A stretch of 64,000 nucleotides of DNA from Oerskovia paurometabola. Lineage in GTDB: Bacteria; Actinomycetota; Actinomycetes; Actinomycetales; Cellulomonadaceae. The stretch covers positions 3,720,001-3,784,000 of the forward strand of contig NZ_JAFBBV010000001.1 in NCBI RefSeq assembly GCF_016907365.1, read 5' to 3'. The notes below the pieces were generated by a model. The model was not told the origin of the DNA. It did not search any database and saw nothing but the letters and a program-made list of their open reading frames with translations. Below are positions 21,237 to 29,343 of this stretch, one piece after another; position 1 is the stretch's first letter, and every line of letters begins with the position of its first letter. The position numbers and the translations under genes were made by a program.

Positions 21237-22682
21237 GTGAGGTTCGCGACGACGCGGTGGCGACTGGCGGTGCTGGGTGCAGCGATCGCCCCTGTCGTGG
21301 TGCTCGTGACCGCGGGCGCGACCCCGCCTCACCGCCCGACCGACGTGCACGTCGACCTCTACCAGGACGGTGTCGCGACGGCCGGGGACGGTTCGCTGCT
21401 GCGCCTCCCGGACGGGATGGCGGCCACCTACCTCGACGGCAGCAGGGTCCTCGACCCTGCCGCTCTCGACCCTGGGTGGCTCGCAGGCGGTCTCGACCCC
21501 CGCGACGGCGAGGTCGACCGGCTGACCGTGATCGCCGGCCCTCCGCTCGCGACGGACCAGCTCCGGGACGCCGAGGCCGCGACCCGCGCCGCGGAGGCCT
21601 CGCGCGCGTGGCTCGCCGCGGGCGACGTCCCCGGGGAAGGCACCCGGTTCGCGGCCCTCGGCCAGGACGCGCTGCTCGACCTGCACGCCCTCACGCTCGA
21701 GAACGGCGCCTCGCTCGCCGCCCCCTCCCCGAGGTGGCGCTTCGTGTGGCCGCGGGACGCGTCCTTCACGGCGGCCGCCTACGCGCGGACCGGGCACGTC
21801 GACGACGCCCTGCGGGTGCTCGACTTCCTGCGCTCGGTCCAGGAGGCCGACGGGTCGTTCCAGGCGCGCTACCGGCCCGACGCCGCGGGCGTGCCCGACG
21901 ACCGCGGCAGCCAGTCCGACGGCAACGGGTGGGCCCTGTGGTCCGCCTGGACCGTGGTCGACGCGATCGAGGACCCCCAGGACCGTGCGGCGGCGCGCGT
22001 TCGGCTCGCACCTCTCGTCGACGCGTCGACGGACTACGTCCTGGGCGTCCTCGACGAGGACACGGCGCTCCCTCCGCCGTCGAGCGACTACTGGGAGGTC
22101 CACCCGACCGAGCTGACGCTCGGCACCGCGGCCCCCCTGCTCGCCGGCCTTGAGGCCGCTCGCTCGATCTACGCCGACGGCGAGCAGTGGGCACCGGCCG
22201 CCGACGCCGCTCGTGCCGCCGCCCGCCTGCGGACGGCGGTCGAGGAACGGTTCGGGCCCCAGGGATACCCGCGCCACGCGTCGGGAGGTCCGCAGGACGC
22301 GGCGACGACGTTCACCCTGCCGCCCTTCCAGCCCACGGCCCTTGCCGGGGCGCAGGACGCGTGGCGGTCGTCGGTCATGTCCATGCTCCGGCCCGCGGGC
22401 GGGGTCGCACCGGGGGCGGGCTGGCGCACCGACGGCATCTCGTGGACGCCCCAGACGGCCCTCTTCGCGCTGGCCGGGGCCTCGACCGGGGAGGTCGAGG
22501 CCGCCGAGAGCTGGCTCGACTGGCTCGCCACCCACCGGACGGCCTCGGGTGCGATCCCGGAGAAGGTCCTCGCGGACGGCTCGCCCGCGGCGGTCGCCCC
22601 GCTCACGTGGAGCTCGGCGCTCGTGGTGCTGACCCTGGTCGAGCTCGAGGACCAGCGCGCCGCAGCAGCGACGCTGCCCTGA
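21237..22682 (+). CDS. GH15-like glucan hydrolase, membrane-anchored or secreted
   Basis: Protein of 481 residues resembling the glycoside hydrolase 15 (glucoamylase/glucodextranase) fold. An N-terminal hydrophobic segment (about residues 8-27, LAVLGAAIAPVVVLVTAG) suggests export or anchoring. Features of the alpha-helical barrel: RWRFVWPRDASFTAAAY, which matches the substrate-site WPRD motif of the family, SQSDGNGWALWS, SDYWEVHPTELTL, and a closing APLTWSSALVVLTL. GTG 21237 is preferred over ATG 21228 because a TAGGAT -10 ends just before it. Substrate is unknown; alpha-linked glucan is the family default. It is divergent from groEL and ends 10 bases before a convergent oxidoreductase gene. 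Confidence 0.75.
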   Translation: MRFATTRWRLAVLGAAIAPVVVLVTAGATPPHRPTDVHVDLYQDGVATAGDGSLLRLPDGMAATYLDGSRVLDPAALDPGWLAGGLDPRDGEVDRLTVIAGPPLATDQLRDAEAATRAAEASRAWLAAGDVPGEGTRFAALGQDALLDLHALTLENGASLAAPSPRWRFVWPRDASFTAAAYARTGHVDDALRVLDFLRSVQEADGSFQARYRPDAAGVPDDRGSQSDGNGWALWSAWTVVDAIEDPQDRAAARVRLAPLVDASTDYVLGVLDEDTALPPPSSDYWEVHPTELTLGTAAPLLAGLEAARSIYADGEQWAPAADAARAAARLRTAVEERFGPQGYPRHASGGPQDAATTFTLPPFQPTALAGAQDAWRSSVMSMLRPAGGVAPGAGWRTDGISWTPQTALFALAGASTGEVEAAESWLDWLATHRTASGAIPEKVLADGSPAAVAPLTWSSALVVLTLVELEDQRAAAATLP

Positions 22683-22692
22683 GTCCGGAGCC

Positions 22693-24183
22693 TCAGGGAG
22701 CCAGGCGAGGCAGGTGCGGCACGTCGAACTCTCGCCGCAGCACGCGCTGGGCCGCGTACCAGCCGCCGAGCCCGTGCACCCCCGGTCCCGGTGGTGTGGA
22801 GGCCGAGCACAGGTAGACCCCGTCGAGGCCGGTCGCGTACGGGTCGAGCCGTGCCGTCGGGCGGGCGATCACCCTCCACAGGTTGACGGCCCCCGCCGCG
22901 ATGTCCCCGCCCACGTAGTTGGCGTTGTGCTCGCTCATGCGCGCTGCGGGTACGCAGCGCGAGGTCACGACGACGTCGCGGAAGCCGGGTGCGAAGCGCT
23001 CGATCTGTGCGGTGATCGCCTCGGTGACGTCGAGGGTCGAGCCGGCGGGGACGTGCGCGTAGGCCCACAGGGGGCGGAGGTCTCCCGCCCTGCGCGACGG
23101 GTCGACGACGCTGGGGTCGCTCACGAGCACCATGGGACGCTCGGCGTGCCTGCCCTCGGCGACAGCGCCCTCTGCCGCGGCCATCTCGGCGCGCGTGCCG
23201 CCGACGTGGACGGTGCCCGCCCGTCCGACGTCGGCGTGCTTCCACGGCACGGGGCCGCGCAGGACGAAGTCGACCTTGGCCGCCGCGTTGCCGTACGGGA
23301 ACGCCGTGAGCGCGCGCGCGGCCCGGCCGGTCAGGCGGGACCCGAAGACCTCGACGACCGTGCGCGGTGTCGTGTCGAAGATGATCGCGCGCGCGGGCGG
23401 GAGGTCCGACTCCGAGCGGACCGGGTGGTCGGTCACGACCTGGCCACCGTGCGCCTCGAGGTCCGCGACGAGCGCGGTCACGATCGCTCCCGAACCACCG
23501 CGCGGGATCGGCCAGCCGCCCTCGGAGTGCGCGAGCGAGGCGAGGAGCATCGCGACCCCGGCCGAGGCGAGCGACGGCACGGGGGCGATCCCGTGCGCGG
23601 CGACCCCCGTGAGGAGCGCCGGTGCGACGTCGCCCACGAAGCGCCGGTCCCACAGCCCCGTGCCCTGCTCGAGGACCCCGAGGCCGAAACGCGCCGCGGT
23701 CGGGATCCCACGAGGAACGAGGCCCGCGGGGACGCTGCGCTTGTCACCGAGCGCCGTCGCGACCGCGTGCCCGGGGTTCCGGGACAGCGAGCCGAGGAGC
23801 GAGCGCCACGCGGCGCCGTCGGGCCCCAGGCCGTCGACCGTCCGGTCGAGGTCGCGGTAGGCGATCCCCGCGCGGCCGCCCGGCAGCGGCTGGGCGTACG
23901 AGACCTCCGGGACGAGCAGCTCGACGCCACGCGACGGCAGGTCGAACGCCCGGAAGAACGGCGACGCCCACGCCATGGGGTGCACGGCCGAGCAGATGTC
24001 GTGGACCATGCCCTCGGCCAGCCCGAGGTCCAGCGTGCGGGAGCCCCCGCCGACCGTGGGCTGCGCCTCCAGGACGCGCACGGACAGTCCGGCCCGGGCG
24101 CACGTCACGGCCGCCGCGAGCCCGTTGGGACCCGAACCCACGACGACGACGTCCACCTCGGTCAGGTGCCGGGCGGGGGTCAC
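22693..24183 (-). CDS. FAD-dependent oxidoreductase, phytoene-desaturase-like (NAD(P)/FAD family)
   Basis: Flavoprotein of about 496 residues. The N-terminus has the dinucleotide fold VVVGSGPNGLAAAV followed by VLEAQPTVGGGSRT, and the C-terminus has the GVYLCSASTPPGPGVHG segment of phytoene-desaturase-related oxidoreductases. There are no carotenoid genes nearby, so the substrate is unknown and a carotenoid role should not be assumed. GTG 24183 lies 5 bases after the cold-shock gene stop, making a likely two-gene transcript; longer in-frame readings run back through the cold-shock gene in another frame and are rejected. It is convergent with the GH15-like gene (10-base gap). Confidence 0.82.
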   Translation of the reverse strand: MTPARHLTEVDVVVVGSGPNGLAAAVTCARAGLSVRVLEAQPTVGGGSRTLDLGLAEGMVHDICSAVHPMAWASPFFRAFDLPSRGVELLVPEVSYAQPLPGGRAGIAYRDLDRTVDGLGPDGAAWRSLLGSLSRNPGHAVATALGDKRSVPAGLVPRGIPTAARFGLGVLEQGTGLWDRRFVGDVAPALLTGVAAHGIAPVPSLASAGVAMLLASLAHSEGGWPIPRGGSGAIVTALVADLEAHGGQVVTDHPVRSESDLPPARAIIFDTTPRTVVEVFGSRLTGRAARALTAFPYGNAAAKVDFVLRGPVPWKHADVGRAGTVHVGGTRAEMAAAEGAVAEGRHAERPMVLVSDPSVVDPSRRAGDLRPLWAYAHVPAGSTLDVTEAITAQIERFAPGFRDVVVTSRCVPAARMSEHNANYVGGDIAAGAVNLWRVIARPTARLDPYATGLDGVYLCSASTPPGPGVHGLGGWYAAQRVLRREFDVPHLPRLAP

Positions 24184-24188
24184 GGCAC

Positions 24189-24392
24189 TCAGAGCGCGCG
24201 CACCTGCTCGGCCTGGGGGCCCTTCTGACCCTGCCCCTGCTCGTACTCGACCTGCTGACCCTCGTCGAGCGAGCGGTAGCCGTCGCTCTGGATCGAGCTG
24301 TAGTGGACGAAGAGGTCCTGCCCGCCCGAGTCCGGCGTGATGAACCCGAAGCCCTTCTCGGCGTTGAACCACTTGACGGTGCCCTGTGCCAT
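24189..24392 (-). CDS. Cold-shock protein (CspA family)
   Basis: Small nucleic-acid-binding protein (67 residues) of the cold-shock domain family, which melts RNA structure. It begins [18 protein letters not shown], with RNP1 (KGFGFI), and continues to RNP2 (LFVHYS). Length and sequence are standard. The 122-base region upstream (24393-24514) is a leader and promoter area with no gene. Its stop is 5 bases from the oxidoreductase GTG, so the two may be co-transcribed. Confidence 0.96.
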   Translation of the reverse strand: MAQGTVKWFNAEKGFGFITPDSGGQDLFVHYSSIQSDGYRSLDEGQQVEYEQGQGQKGPQAEQVRAL

Positions 24393-24514
24393 CTGCGTCT
24401 CCTCGTGCGGTGCTGACGTCGAGACACGTCGTGCCCCGGGACGAGACCGAGCCTAGTGGCCCGGGTCACACGAGGAAAGCAGACCGCCGAGCGTGAAGGA
24501 CCTGGAGCGGCTGA

Positions 24515-25183
24515 TCAGGGAGCGGGCGTGAGCGCCGTCTTCACGACCACGACCACGTCGCCCTCGCGCACCTGCGTCTGGGTCATCTGCTCCGCGGGGA
24601 TGCCGAGGACCGCGGCGACGGCCGTCGCCGTCTCCTTGCGGTTCGCGGTGTACCAGACGGTGTTGGCCGCGAGCCCGGAGTCACCGGGGTAGGGCGCGAA
24701 CTCGACCTTGGTGAAACCCTTCGCCTGGAGCGCGTCCTTGCCGACGCGGGACTCGCCCTCGGGACCGTCGTCGTTCAGGACGCGGACGTACGCGCCCTTG
24801 TCCGCGGCCGCGAGCAGGGCCGTGACGTCCGTGGCGGGAGGTGCCGGCGTCTCCTCCGTGGTGGGGGGCTCCTCGGCACCCTCGCCGTCCGCCGGAGGCT
24901 CCTCGGCCGCTCCGTCGTCCGTCGGAGGCTCCTCGGCACCCGCGTCGTCGGCCGGGGGCTGCGCGGCGGGCTGCTCCGCCTCGGCCGAAGGCTTCTGGCT
25001 GAACCCACCGGAGATGGCAGCGACCCCGCCGACCGCGAGACCAGCGAAGATCACCGCGACGAGGAGGAAGGGCCAGGTCTTGCTCCAGCCGCTGCGTGGA
25101 GCGCGATAGACCCCCACGGGCGCGCCCTCGGGCGCGGGGACGTCGAACTCGTCAGGCGCGTAGGGGTAATCGCTCTTGCTCAC
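24515..25183 (-). CDS. LytR_C-domain membrane protein
   Basis: Protein of 222 residues with a short cytoplasmic N-terminus, one membrane segment (about residues 36-58, WPFLLVAVIFAGLAVGGVAA), an acidic Pro-rich spacer of about 65 residues (repeats of EEPPADG type) and a C-terminal domain matching the LytR C-terminal pattern (VRVLNDDGPEG, AANTVWYT, VVVVKT). This domain is common in actinobacterial envelope proteins, but its biochemical role is not established. The spacer DNA consists of 30-bp repeats. It lies 31 bases downstream of the DUF3263 gene, on the same strand. Confidence 0.8.
   Translation of the reverse strand: MSKSDYPYAPDEFDVPAPEGAPVGVYRAPRSGWSKTWPFLLVAVIFAGLAVGGVAAISGGFSQKPSAEAEQPAAQPPADDAGAEEPPTDDGAAEEPPADGEGAEEPPTTEETPAPPATDVTALLAAADKGAYVRVLNDDGPEGESRVGKDALQAKGFTKVEFAPYPGDSGLAANTVWYTANRKETATAVAAVLGIPAEQMTQTQVREGDVVVVVKTALTPAP
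24858..24960. repeat. 30-bp tandem repeats in the LytR_C spacer
   Basis: At least three units begin GGCTCCTCGG at 30-bp intervals. They encode the ten-residue EEPPADGEGA-type repeat of the extracellular spacer, so the array is in frame and length changes would keep the protein intact. Confidence 0.6.
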
Positions 25184-25214
25184 GGCGACAGGTTAGCCCG
25201 ACTTGGCCCAGCGA

Positions 25215-25535
25215 CTAAATGTCGCCGAGGCGACGTGCGGAGCGTGCGCGCTGCCGGGTGGACCGCATCCGACGCAGCCGCTTGACGAGCATCGGGTCGT
25301 GCGCGAGGGCCGCCGGCGAGTCGATCAGGGAGTTGAGCGCCTGGTAGTAGCGCGTCGCGGTCATGTCGAAGAGCTCACGGACCGCCTGCTCCTTGGCCCC
25401 GGCGTACTTCCACCACTGCCGCTCGAAGGCCAGGATCTCCTGGTCGCGGGCCGAGAGCCCCGAGTCCGTGGCCGGCGCGTCGTCCGCCTCGGCGGGCGCG
25501 ACGAGGTGCTCGGTCGCGGCGAACGCTTCGCTCAT
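25215..25535 (-). CDS. DUF3263 family protein
   Basis: Small cytoplasmic protein (106 residues) of the actinobacterial DUF3263 family. The diagnostic stretch is [16 protein letters not shown], then [11 protein letters not shown] and [20 protein letters not shown], ending in a basic Arg-rich tail. The helical pattern suggests a possible DNA-binding helix-turn-helix (the FxxxATRYYQ part), but no function is established. ATG 25535 gives the family's usual length; an in-frame extension to 25625 adds an Arg-rich stretch and is not supported. Confidence 0.85.
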   Translation of the reverse strand: MSEAFAATEHLVAPAEADDAPATDSGLSARDQEILAFERQWWKYAGAKEQAVRELFDMTATRYYQALNSLIDSPAALAHDPMLVKRLRRMRSTRQRARSARRLGDI

Positions 25536-25638
25536 GGGCGGGATCCTCACTCGTCGGGACGCGACCCGCTCACGGAGCGGATACCTGGACCGCACCAGCC
25601 TACGCGCGAACGACACCCGTGTCATTCACCCGCTCGCG

Positions 25639-25644
25639 TACCCT
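25639..25644 (+). promoter_or_regulatory. Possible -10 element (TACCCT), leaderless ung
   Basis: TACCCT ends 6 bases before GTG 25651, and no ribosome site is visible in between. A leaderless mRNA would explain this. Weak evidence taken alone. Confidence 0.35.
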
Positions 25645-25650
25645 CGCCGC

Positions 25651-26454
25651 GTGAACAGCTTCGCGACGCCACCGTCCTCGGGGTCCCTCGAGCAGGCCCC
25701 GTCCGTCACCTCTGACCAGGCCGACCAGGCCGACCCGGCCGGCCCGCCGCTCGGCGCGGCCGGTGCCGGCGCCCCCCACCGTCCGCTCGCCGAGATCATG
25801 GCCCCCGACTGGGCCGAGGCGCTCGCCCCCGTCGAGCCCCAGCTCCGGGCCGTGGGCGACTTCCTGCGCGCGGAAGCGGCGGCCGGACGCCCGTACGAGC
25901 CGGCGCCGTCGGACATCCTGCGCGCCTTCCAGCGACCGCTCGCCGACGTGCGCGTCCTGATCGTGGGCCAGGACCCGTACCCGACGCCCGGGCACGCCAT
26001 GGGACTGTCCTTCTCGGTCCAACCGCACGTGCGACCGGTCCCACGCTCGCTCCAGAACATCTACGCCGAGATGGCGACCGACCTCGGCACCCCCACGCCC
26101 GTGCACGGCGACCTGTCCGCGTGGAGCGACCAGGGCGTCATGCTGCTCAACAGGGTCCTGACGGTCGGCGCGGGCGACACCGGCTCGCACCGCCGCAAGG
26201 GCTGGGAGGTCGTCACCGAGGCCGCGATCCGCGCCCTCGTGGCCCGCGACCAGCCGCTCGTCGCGATCCTCTGGGGCCGCGACGCCGCGACGCTCAAGCC
26301 CCTCCTGGGCGACACCCCGGTCGTCGAGAGCGCGCACCCCAGCCCGCTGTCCGCGCGGCGCGGGTTCTTCGGGTCGCGGCCCTTCTCGCGCGTCAACGAG
26401 CTGCTCGTGGCCCAGGGGTCGGCGCCCGTCGACTGGACGCTGCCGACGGCCTGA
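25651..26454 (+). CDS. ung: Uracil-DNA glycosylase
   Basis: Base-excision repair enzyme (267 residues) that removes uracil from DNA. Family 1 motifs: [18 protein letters not shown] with catalytic Asp108 and the [17 protein letters not shown] motif with His229. An unusual Ala/Pro/Asp-rich N-terminal extension of about 45 residues precedes the domain. GTG 25651 is chosen because it follows a -10-like sequence by 6 bases; longer in-frame openings overlap the divergent DUF3263 gene. It is divergent from DUF3263, with 115 bases between the starts. Confidence 0.95.
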   Translation: MNSFATPPSSGSLEQAPSVTSDQADQADPAGPPLGAAGAGAPHRPLAEIMAPDWAEALAPVEPQLRAVGDFLRAEAAAGRPYEPAPSDILRAFQRPLADVRVLIVGQDPYPTPGHAMGLSFSVQPHVRPVPRSLQNIYAEMATDLGTPTPVHGDLSAWSDQGVMLLNRVLTVGAGDTGSHRRKGWEVVTEAAIRALVARDQPLVAILWGRDAATLKPLLGDTPVVESAHPSPLSARRGFFGSRPFSRVNELLVAQGSAPVDWTLPTA

Positions 26455-26556
26455 CGCACCCCGCCGGGCCACGGCAGCGCTACGTCGTCGGACCGGCCGC
26501 GTTGCGCCGTCGGGAATCCCCGGGACGCAGCGCGGCCCGTGTCACACAATGGAACG

Positions 26557-27378
26557 GTGACCACCTCGCACCCGGACAGAGACAACGCGCCCCGCTGGGC
26601 CAGCTACGTCGCGATCGGCGACTCGTTCACGGAAGGTCTCTGGGACCCCTACCCGAACGACCCGGACCGCCAGCGCGGCTGGGCCGACCTCCTCGCAGGG
26701 CACCTGTCGACGCGACGCAGCGCCGCAGGCCACGCCCCGCTCGAGTACGCCAACCTCGCGATCCGCGGCCGGCTCCTGCGCTCGATCCTCTCGGAGCAGG
26801 TACCGGCCGCACTCGCGCTCAAGCCCGACCTGGTGAGCCTCATCGGCGGGGGCAACGACATCCTGCGCCCCGCCGCCGACATCGACCGCCTGGCCCGCAA
26901 CCTGGACCACGCCGTCGGACGCCTGCGCGCCGAGGGCATCGACGTCCTGCTGGGCACGGGCTTCGACACGTCGGGCTCGCCCCTCGTGGGCCTCACGCGC
27001 GGACGGGTGGGCGTGTTCAACGCCCACATCTGGTCGATCGCGCGCCGCCACGGCGCCCACGTCCTGGACCTGTGGGGCATGGCGTCGCTGCACGACTGGC
27101 GCATGTGGTCCGACGACCGGATCCACCTCACGCCTGACGGGCACCGGCGCGTCGCGCAGGCCGCGCTCGTGGGCCTGGGCCAGGCGCCCGACGACGTCGC
27201 GTGGGACGACCCGTTGTCTCCCCTGCCGCCCGTCCCGCTCCTCGACCGTGCCCGGCAGAACGCCGAGTGGGTGCGCGTGCACGTGTACCCGTGGGCGACG
27301 CGGCGCCTGCGGGGCCACTCGTCGGGCGACCTGCGCGAGCCCAAGGCCCCCGTGCTGACGCCGGTGCAGTCGCAGTAG
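26557..27378 (+). CDS. SGNH/GDSL-family hydrolase
   Basis: Predicted esterase/lipase of 273 residues. Block I is AIGDSFTEG with the catalytic Ser at residue 23; block III is GGGNDIL; block V is DRIHLTPDGH with the Asp/His pair. There is no signal peptide or membrane segment, so it is probably cytoplasmic. GTG 26557 is preferred over the in-frame GTG 26539 because CACAAT (26545-26550) fits a -10 six bases upstream, another apparently leaderless start. The substrate is unknown. It is followed by a strong hairpin at 27441-27488. Confidence 0.88.
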   Translation: MTTSHPDRDNAPRWASYVAIGDSFTEGLWDPYPNDPDRQRGWADLLAGHLSTRRSAAGHAPLEYANLAIRGRLLRSILSEQVPAALALKPDLVSLIGGGNDILRPAADIDRLARNLDHAVGRLRAEGIDVLLGTGFDTSGSPLVGLTRGRVGVFNAHIWSIARRHGAHVLDLWGMASLHDWRMWSDDRIHLTPDGHRRVAQAALVGLGQAPDDVAWDDPLSPLPPVPLLDRARQNAEWVRVHVYPWATRRLRGHSSGDLREPKAPVLTPVQSQ

Positions 27379-27440
27379 GCAGCCCGACAGGACAGCGCGG
27401 CGCCCGGCCTGCGGGCTCGGGCCGCCGACGTCCCCGGACG

Positions 27441-27488
27441 ACGAAGGCCGGCGTCGCGCAGCTCGTGCTGCGCGACGCCGGCCTTCGT
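27441..27488. terminator. Bidirectional terminator between the SGNH gene and tRNA-Thr
   Basis: A perfect 21-bp inverted repeat (27441-27461 with 27468-27488) with a 6-base loop. It lies between the + strand hydrolase gene and the minus-strand tRNA and can serve both. Confidence 0.8.
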
Positions 27489-27499
27489 GGTGGGACCGG

Positions 27500-27572
27500 A
27501 GCCGCCTGTCGGGTTCGAACCGACGACCTTTCGCTTACAAGGCGAGTGCTCTACCAGCTGAGCTAAGGCGGC
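27500..27572 (-). tRNA. tRNA-Thr (anticodon UGU)
   Basis: The minus strand folds as a cloverleaf: acceptor GCCGCCT pairing with AGGCGGC, D arm GCTCAGCTGGTAGAGC, anticodon loop CTTGTAA (anticodon TGT), and T arm GTCGGTTCGAACCCGAC. The discriminator is U and CCA is not encoded. It reads ACA/ACG threonine codons. Confidence 0.95.
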
Positions 27573-27656
27573 ACGCCACCCGAGGGCAGCGGCACCGTGA
27601 GGTGCGCGAACAGCCTACCGGGTGCTGCGCGCGCGGTGGACGCGCGGCGAGCAGGC

Positions 27657-27694
27657 GGTCGGCGTCCGTCCCTCACCTGGGACGGACGCCGACC
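27657..27694 (-). terminator. Terminator of the DsbA-like gene
   Basis: A perfect 16-bp stem (27657-27672 with 27679-27694) and a 6-base loop, 8 bases after the stop codon at 27702. Confidence 0.75.
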
Positions 27695-27701
27695 GGGCGG
27701 G

Positions 27702-28544
27702 TCAGCCCTTGGCTGCCTCGACGGCCTTCTTGAGCTCGGCCGGGTCGGTCCAGTTGCCGTCCCAGCGCTCCCCGTTGATCGTGATGGTCGGCGTGCCGAA
27801 GCCACCGGTCTGCGGGTTGGCGAGGTCGGGGTTCTGCGTGGCGAGGTTGGTCGCCCCCTCGGCCCACTTGCCGAACTCCTTGGTCGCGTCGCCCGCGGCG
27901 ATCTTGTCCGCCACGTCGGCCGGGACGCCTGCGGTCGTGGCGATCTCGGCGATCTGCGCGTCGGTCAGGCCGGCCGTGTTTTCCTCGGGCTGGTTGGCGA
28001 ACATCGCCTCGTTGAACGCGTTGAACTGCTCCGGGGCGTGCTCGGCGACGTACGCGGCCGCGGAGGCGGAGCGCGTCGAGAACTGGCTGCCGGACGAGAA
28101 GCGGTCGAGGATCGCGACCGGGTGCTGCACCAGGGTGATGTCCCCGGCCGTGCGCATCTCGTCGATCGAGGCGGCGTTGACGGACTCGAAGTCACCGCAG
28201 ATGGGGCACATGTAGTCGAAGTACACGCCGAGCTCGACGGCACCCTCGGTGCTGGTCCCCGCGACGCCGTCCGTACCGACCGGGATGCCGCCCGTGTCGT
28301 TGGCCGCGGCGGGCGCCGTGACGCCCGTGAGCGGCTCGGTCTTCTGGGCGTCCTTCTGGTTCATCGCGGGGATGAAGACCCAGAGGAAGGCGCCGATGAG
28401 CACGGCCAGGCCACCGACGAGGGCGCCGATGGTGATCGCACGGTTGCGCTTGTCGCGCTTGGCCTGCGCCTCGCGCAGCGCGAGGGCTTCGGCACGGGCC
28501 GCGTCGCGGCGGTCGGCCTTGGTCTGACGGGGTTCGTTCGACAT
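27702..28544 (-). CDS. Membrane-anchored DsbA/DsbG-like thiol oxidoreductase
   Basis: Protein of 280 residues anchored by one membrane segment (about residues 37-60) after a charged N-terminus, with its thioredoxin-fold domain outside the membrane. The active site is CPIC (Cys113, Cys116) in DYMCPICGDFE, and the cis-proline segment FGTPTITING lies near the C-terminus. The inserted helical domain between them is typical of the DsbA family in actinobacteria. It probably forms or isomerises disulfides in exported proteins. No partner (VKOR or DsbB type) is adjacent. The start at ATG 28544 gives the standard length. Confidence 0.9.
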   Translation of the reverse strand: MSNEPRQTKADRRDAARAEALALREAQAKRDKRNRAITIGALVGGLAVLIGAFLWVFIPAMNQKDAQKTEPLTGVTAPAAANDTGGIPVGTDGVAGTSTEGAVELGVYFDYMCPICGDFESVNAASIDEMRTAGDITLVQHPVAILDRFSSGSQFSTRSASAAAYVAEHAPEQFNAFNEAMFANQPEENTAGLTDAQIAEIATTAGVPADVADKIAAGDATKEFGKWAEGATNLATQNPDLANPQTGGFGTPTITINGERWDGNWTDPAELKKAVEAAKG

Positions 28545-28678
28545 GGGAGTCCTTGGAGTCGTGTGGTGGCGCGGTCCCGCTCAGGGCCGCACTGGTCGCG
28601 AGGGTAGCGGTCCGTGCCACGCGAGCCCAGGGTGCGGGGCACCGGGTCGCGTGGCGGCGACGAGTCGGGATCGAGTCG

Positions 28679-29293
28679 TCAGGCGGCCGCGAGCGCGGCA
28701 GGTGGCCCGCGCAGCGAGCGCACCGCGGCGAGCGCGAGATGGGGCAGCACCTTGGTCGCGGACCGCACGACCTGCCGGCAGGAGAAGGCGACGGGTGCGA
28801 GCGGCGCCCGCAGCAGGGCGACCGCGCGGCGCGGGCTCAGGACCGCGGTGAGGCGGTCACGCACGCGCAGGGCCACGGCGGCCAGCCCGCACCCGGCGAG
28901 CAGCAGCGCGAGGTGGGCGAGCAGCACGGGCAGCGCGAGCACGCCGACGACGGTGACGACGCGGGCGGGGTCTCCCCCGAGCGCGGCGGTCCCGGCGGGG
29001 CAGTCGGCGGTCTCCCGCAGGAGGGCCAGGTGCACGCCCGCGACGCCCCAGCCGCCCGGAGCGGGCACGCACTGGTGGACGAGGCTGAAACCACGGTCCG
29101 CGAGGAGCGTCAGGGTCCCGACGACCAGGAGGAAGCCGGCGACGACGAGCGAGGTCGCGGCGGTCAGCGACCGCGTCAGCAGACGCTCGGGGCCGTCCGT
29201 GCGCACGCGCGAGCGGGCCGCGGTCGCGGCCTCGTTCGGGGCTGTCCCGGAGGTCGCGCCGGTCGGCGCTCCCGGGGCGGACGTCCTGGTCAC
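28679..29293 (-). CDS. Hypothetical membrane protein
   Basis: Not recognised. A 204-residue protein with an Ala/Thr-rich N-terminus, a membrane segment near residues 45-63 (SLVVAGFLLVVGTLTLLA), an extracytoplasmic loop with two Cys (HQCVPAPGG and ETADCPAG), a second long hydrophobic stretch around 110-140, and an Arg/Ala-rich tail. The two loop cysteines could form a disulfide. GTG 29293 begins the hydrophobic architecture cleanly; further upstream the frame runs into the kinase gene region. It lies 50 bases downstream of the kinase gene on the same strand. Confidence 0.6.
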   Translation of the reverse strand: MTRTSAPGAPTGATSGTAPNEAATAARSRVRTDGPERLLTRSLTAATSLVVAGFLLVVGTLTLLADRGFSLVHQCVPAPGGWGVAGVHLALLRETADCPAGTAALGGDPARVVTVVGVLALPVLLAHLALLLAGCGLAAVALRVRDRLTAVLSPRRAVALLRAPLAPVAFSCRQVVRSATKVLPHLALAAVRSLRGPPAALAAA

Positions 29294-29343
29294 GGGGTCA
29301 GGGTACCCGCGCTGTCTGAGAGTTTCCGGTGAGGCACGTGGAC

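Noticed and set aside
24183..24372. Longer N-terminus for the flavin oxidoreductase
   Set aside because: It would overlap the cold-shock gene in another frame. GTG 24183 comes directly before the dinucleotide motif.
27583..28678. Hairpins and short frames near the tRNA and DsbA gene as possible small RNA genes
   Set aside because: The hairpins are explained as terminators; no promoter-hairpin unit without a neighbouring gene end was found.
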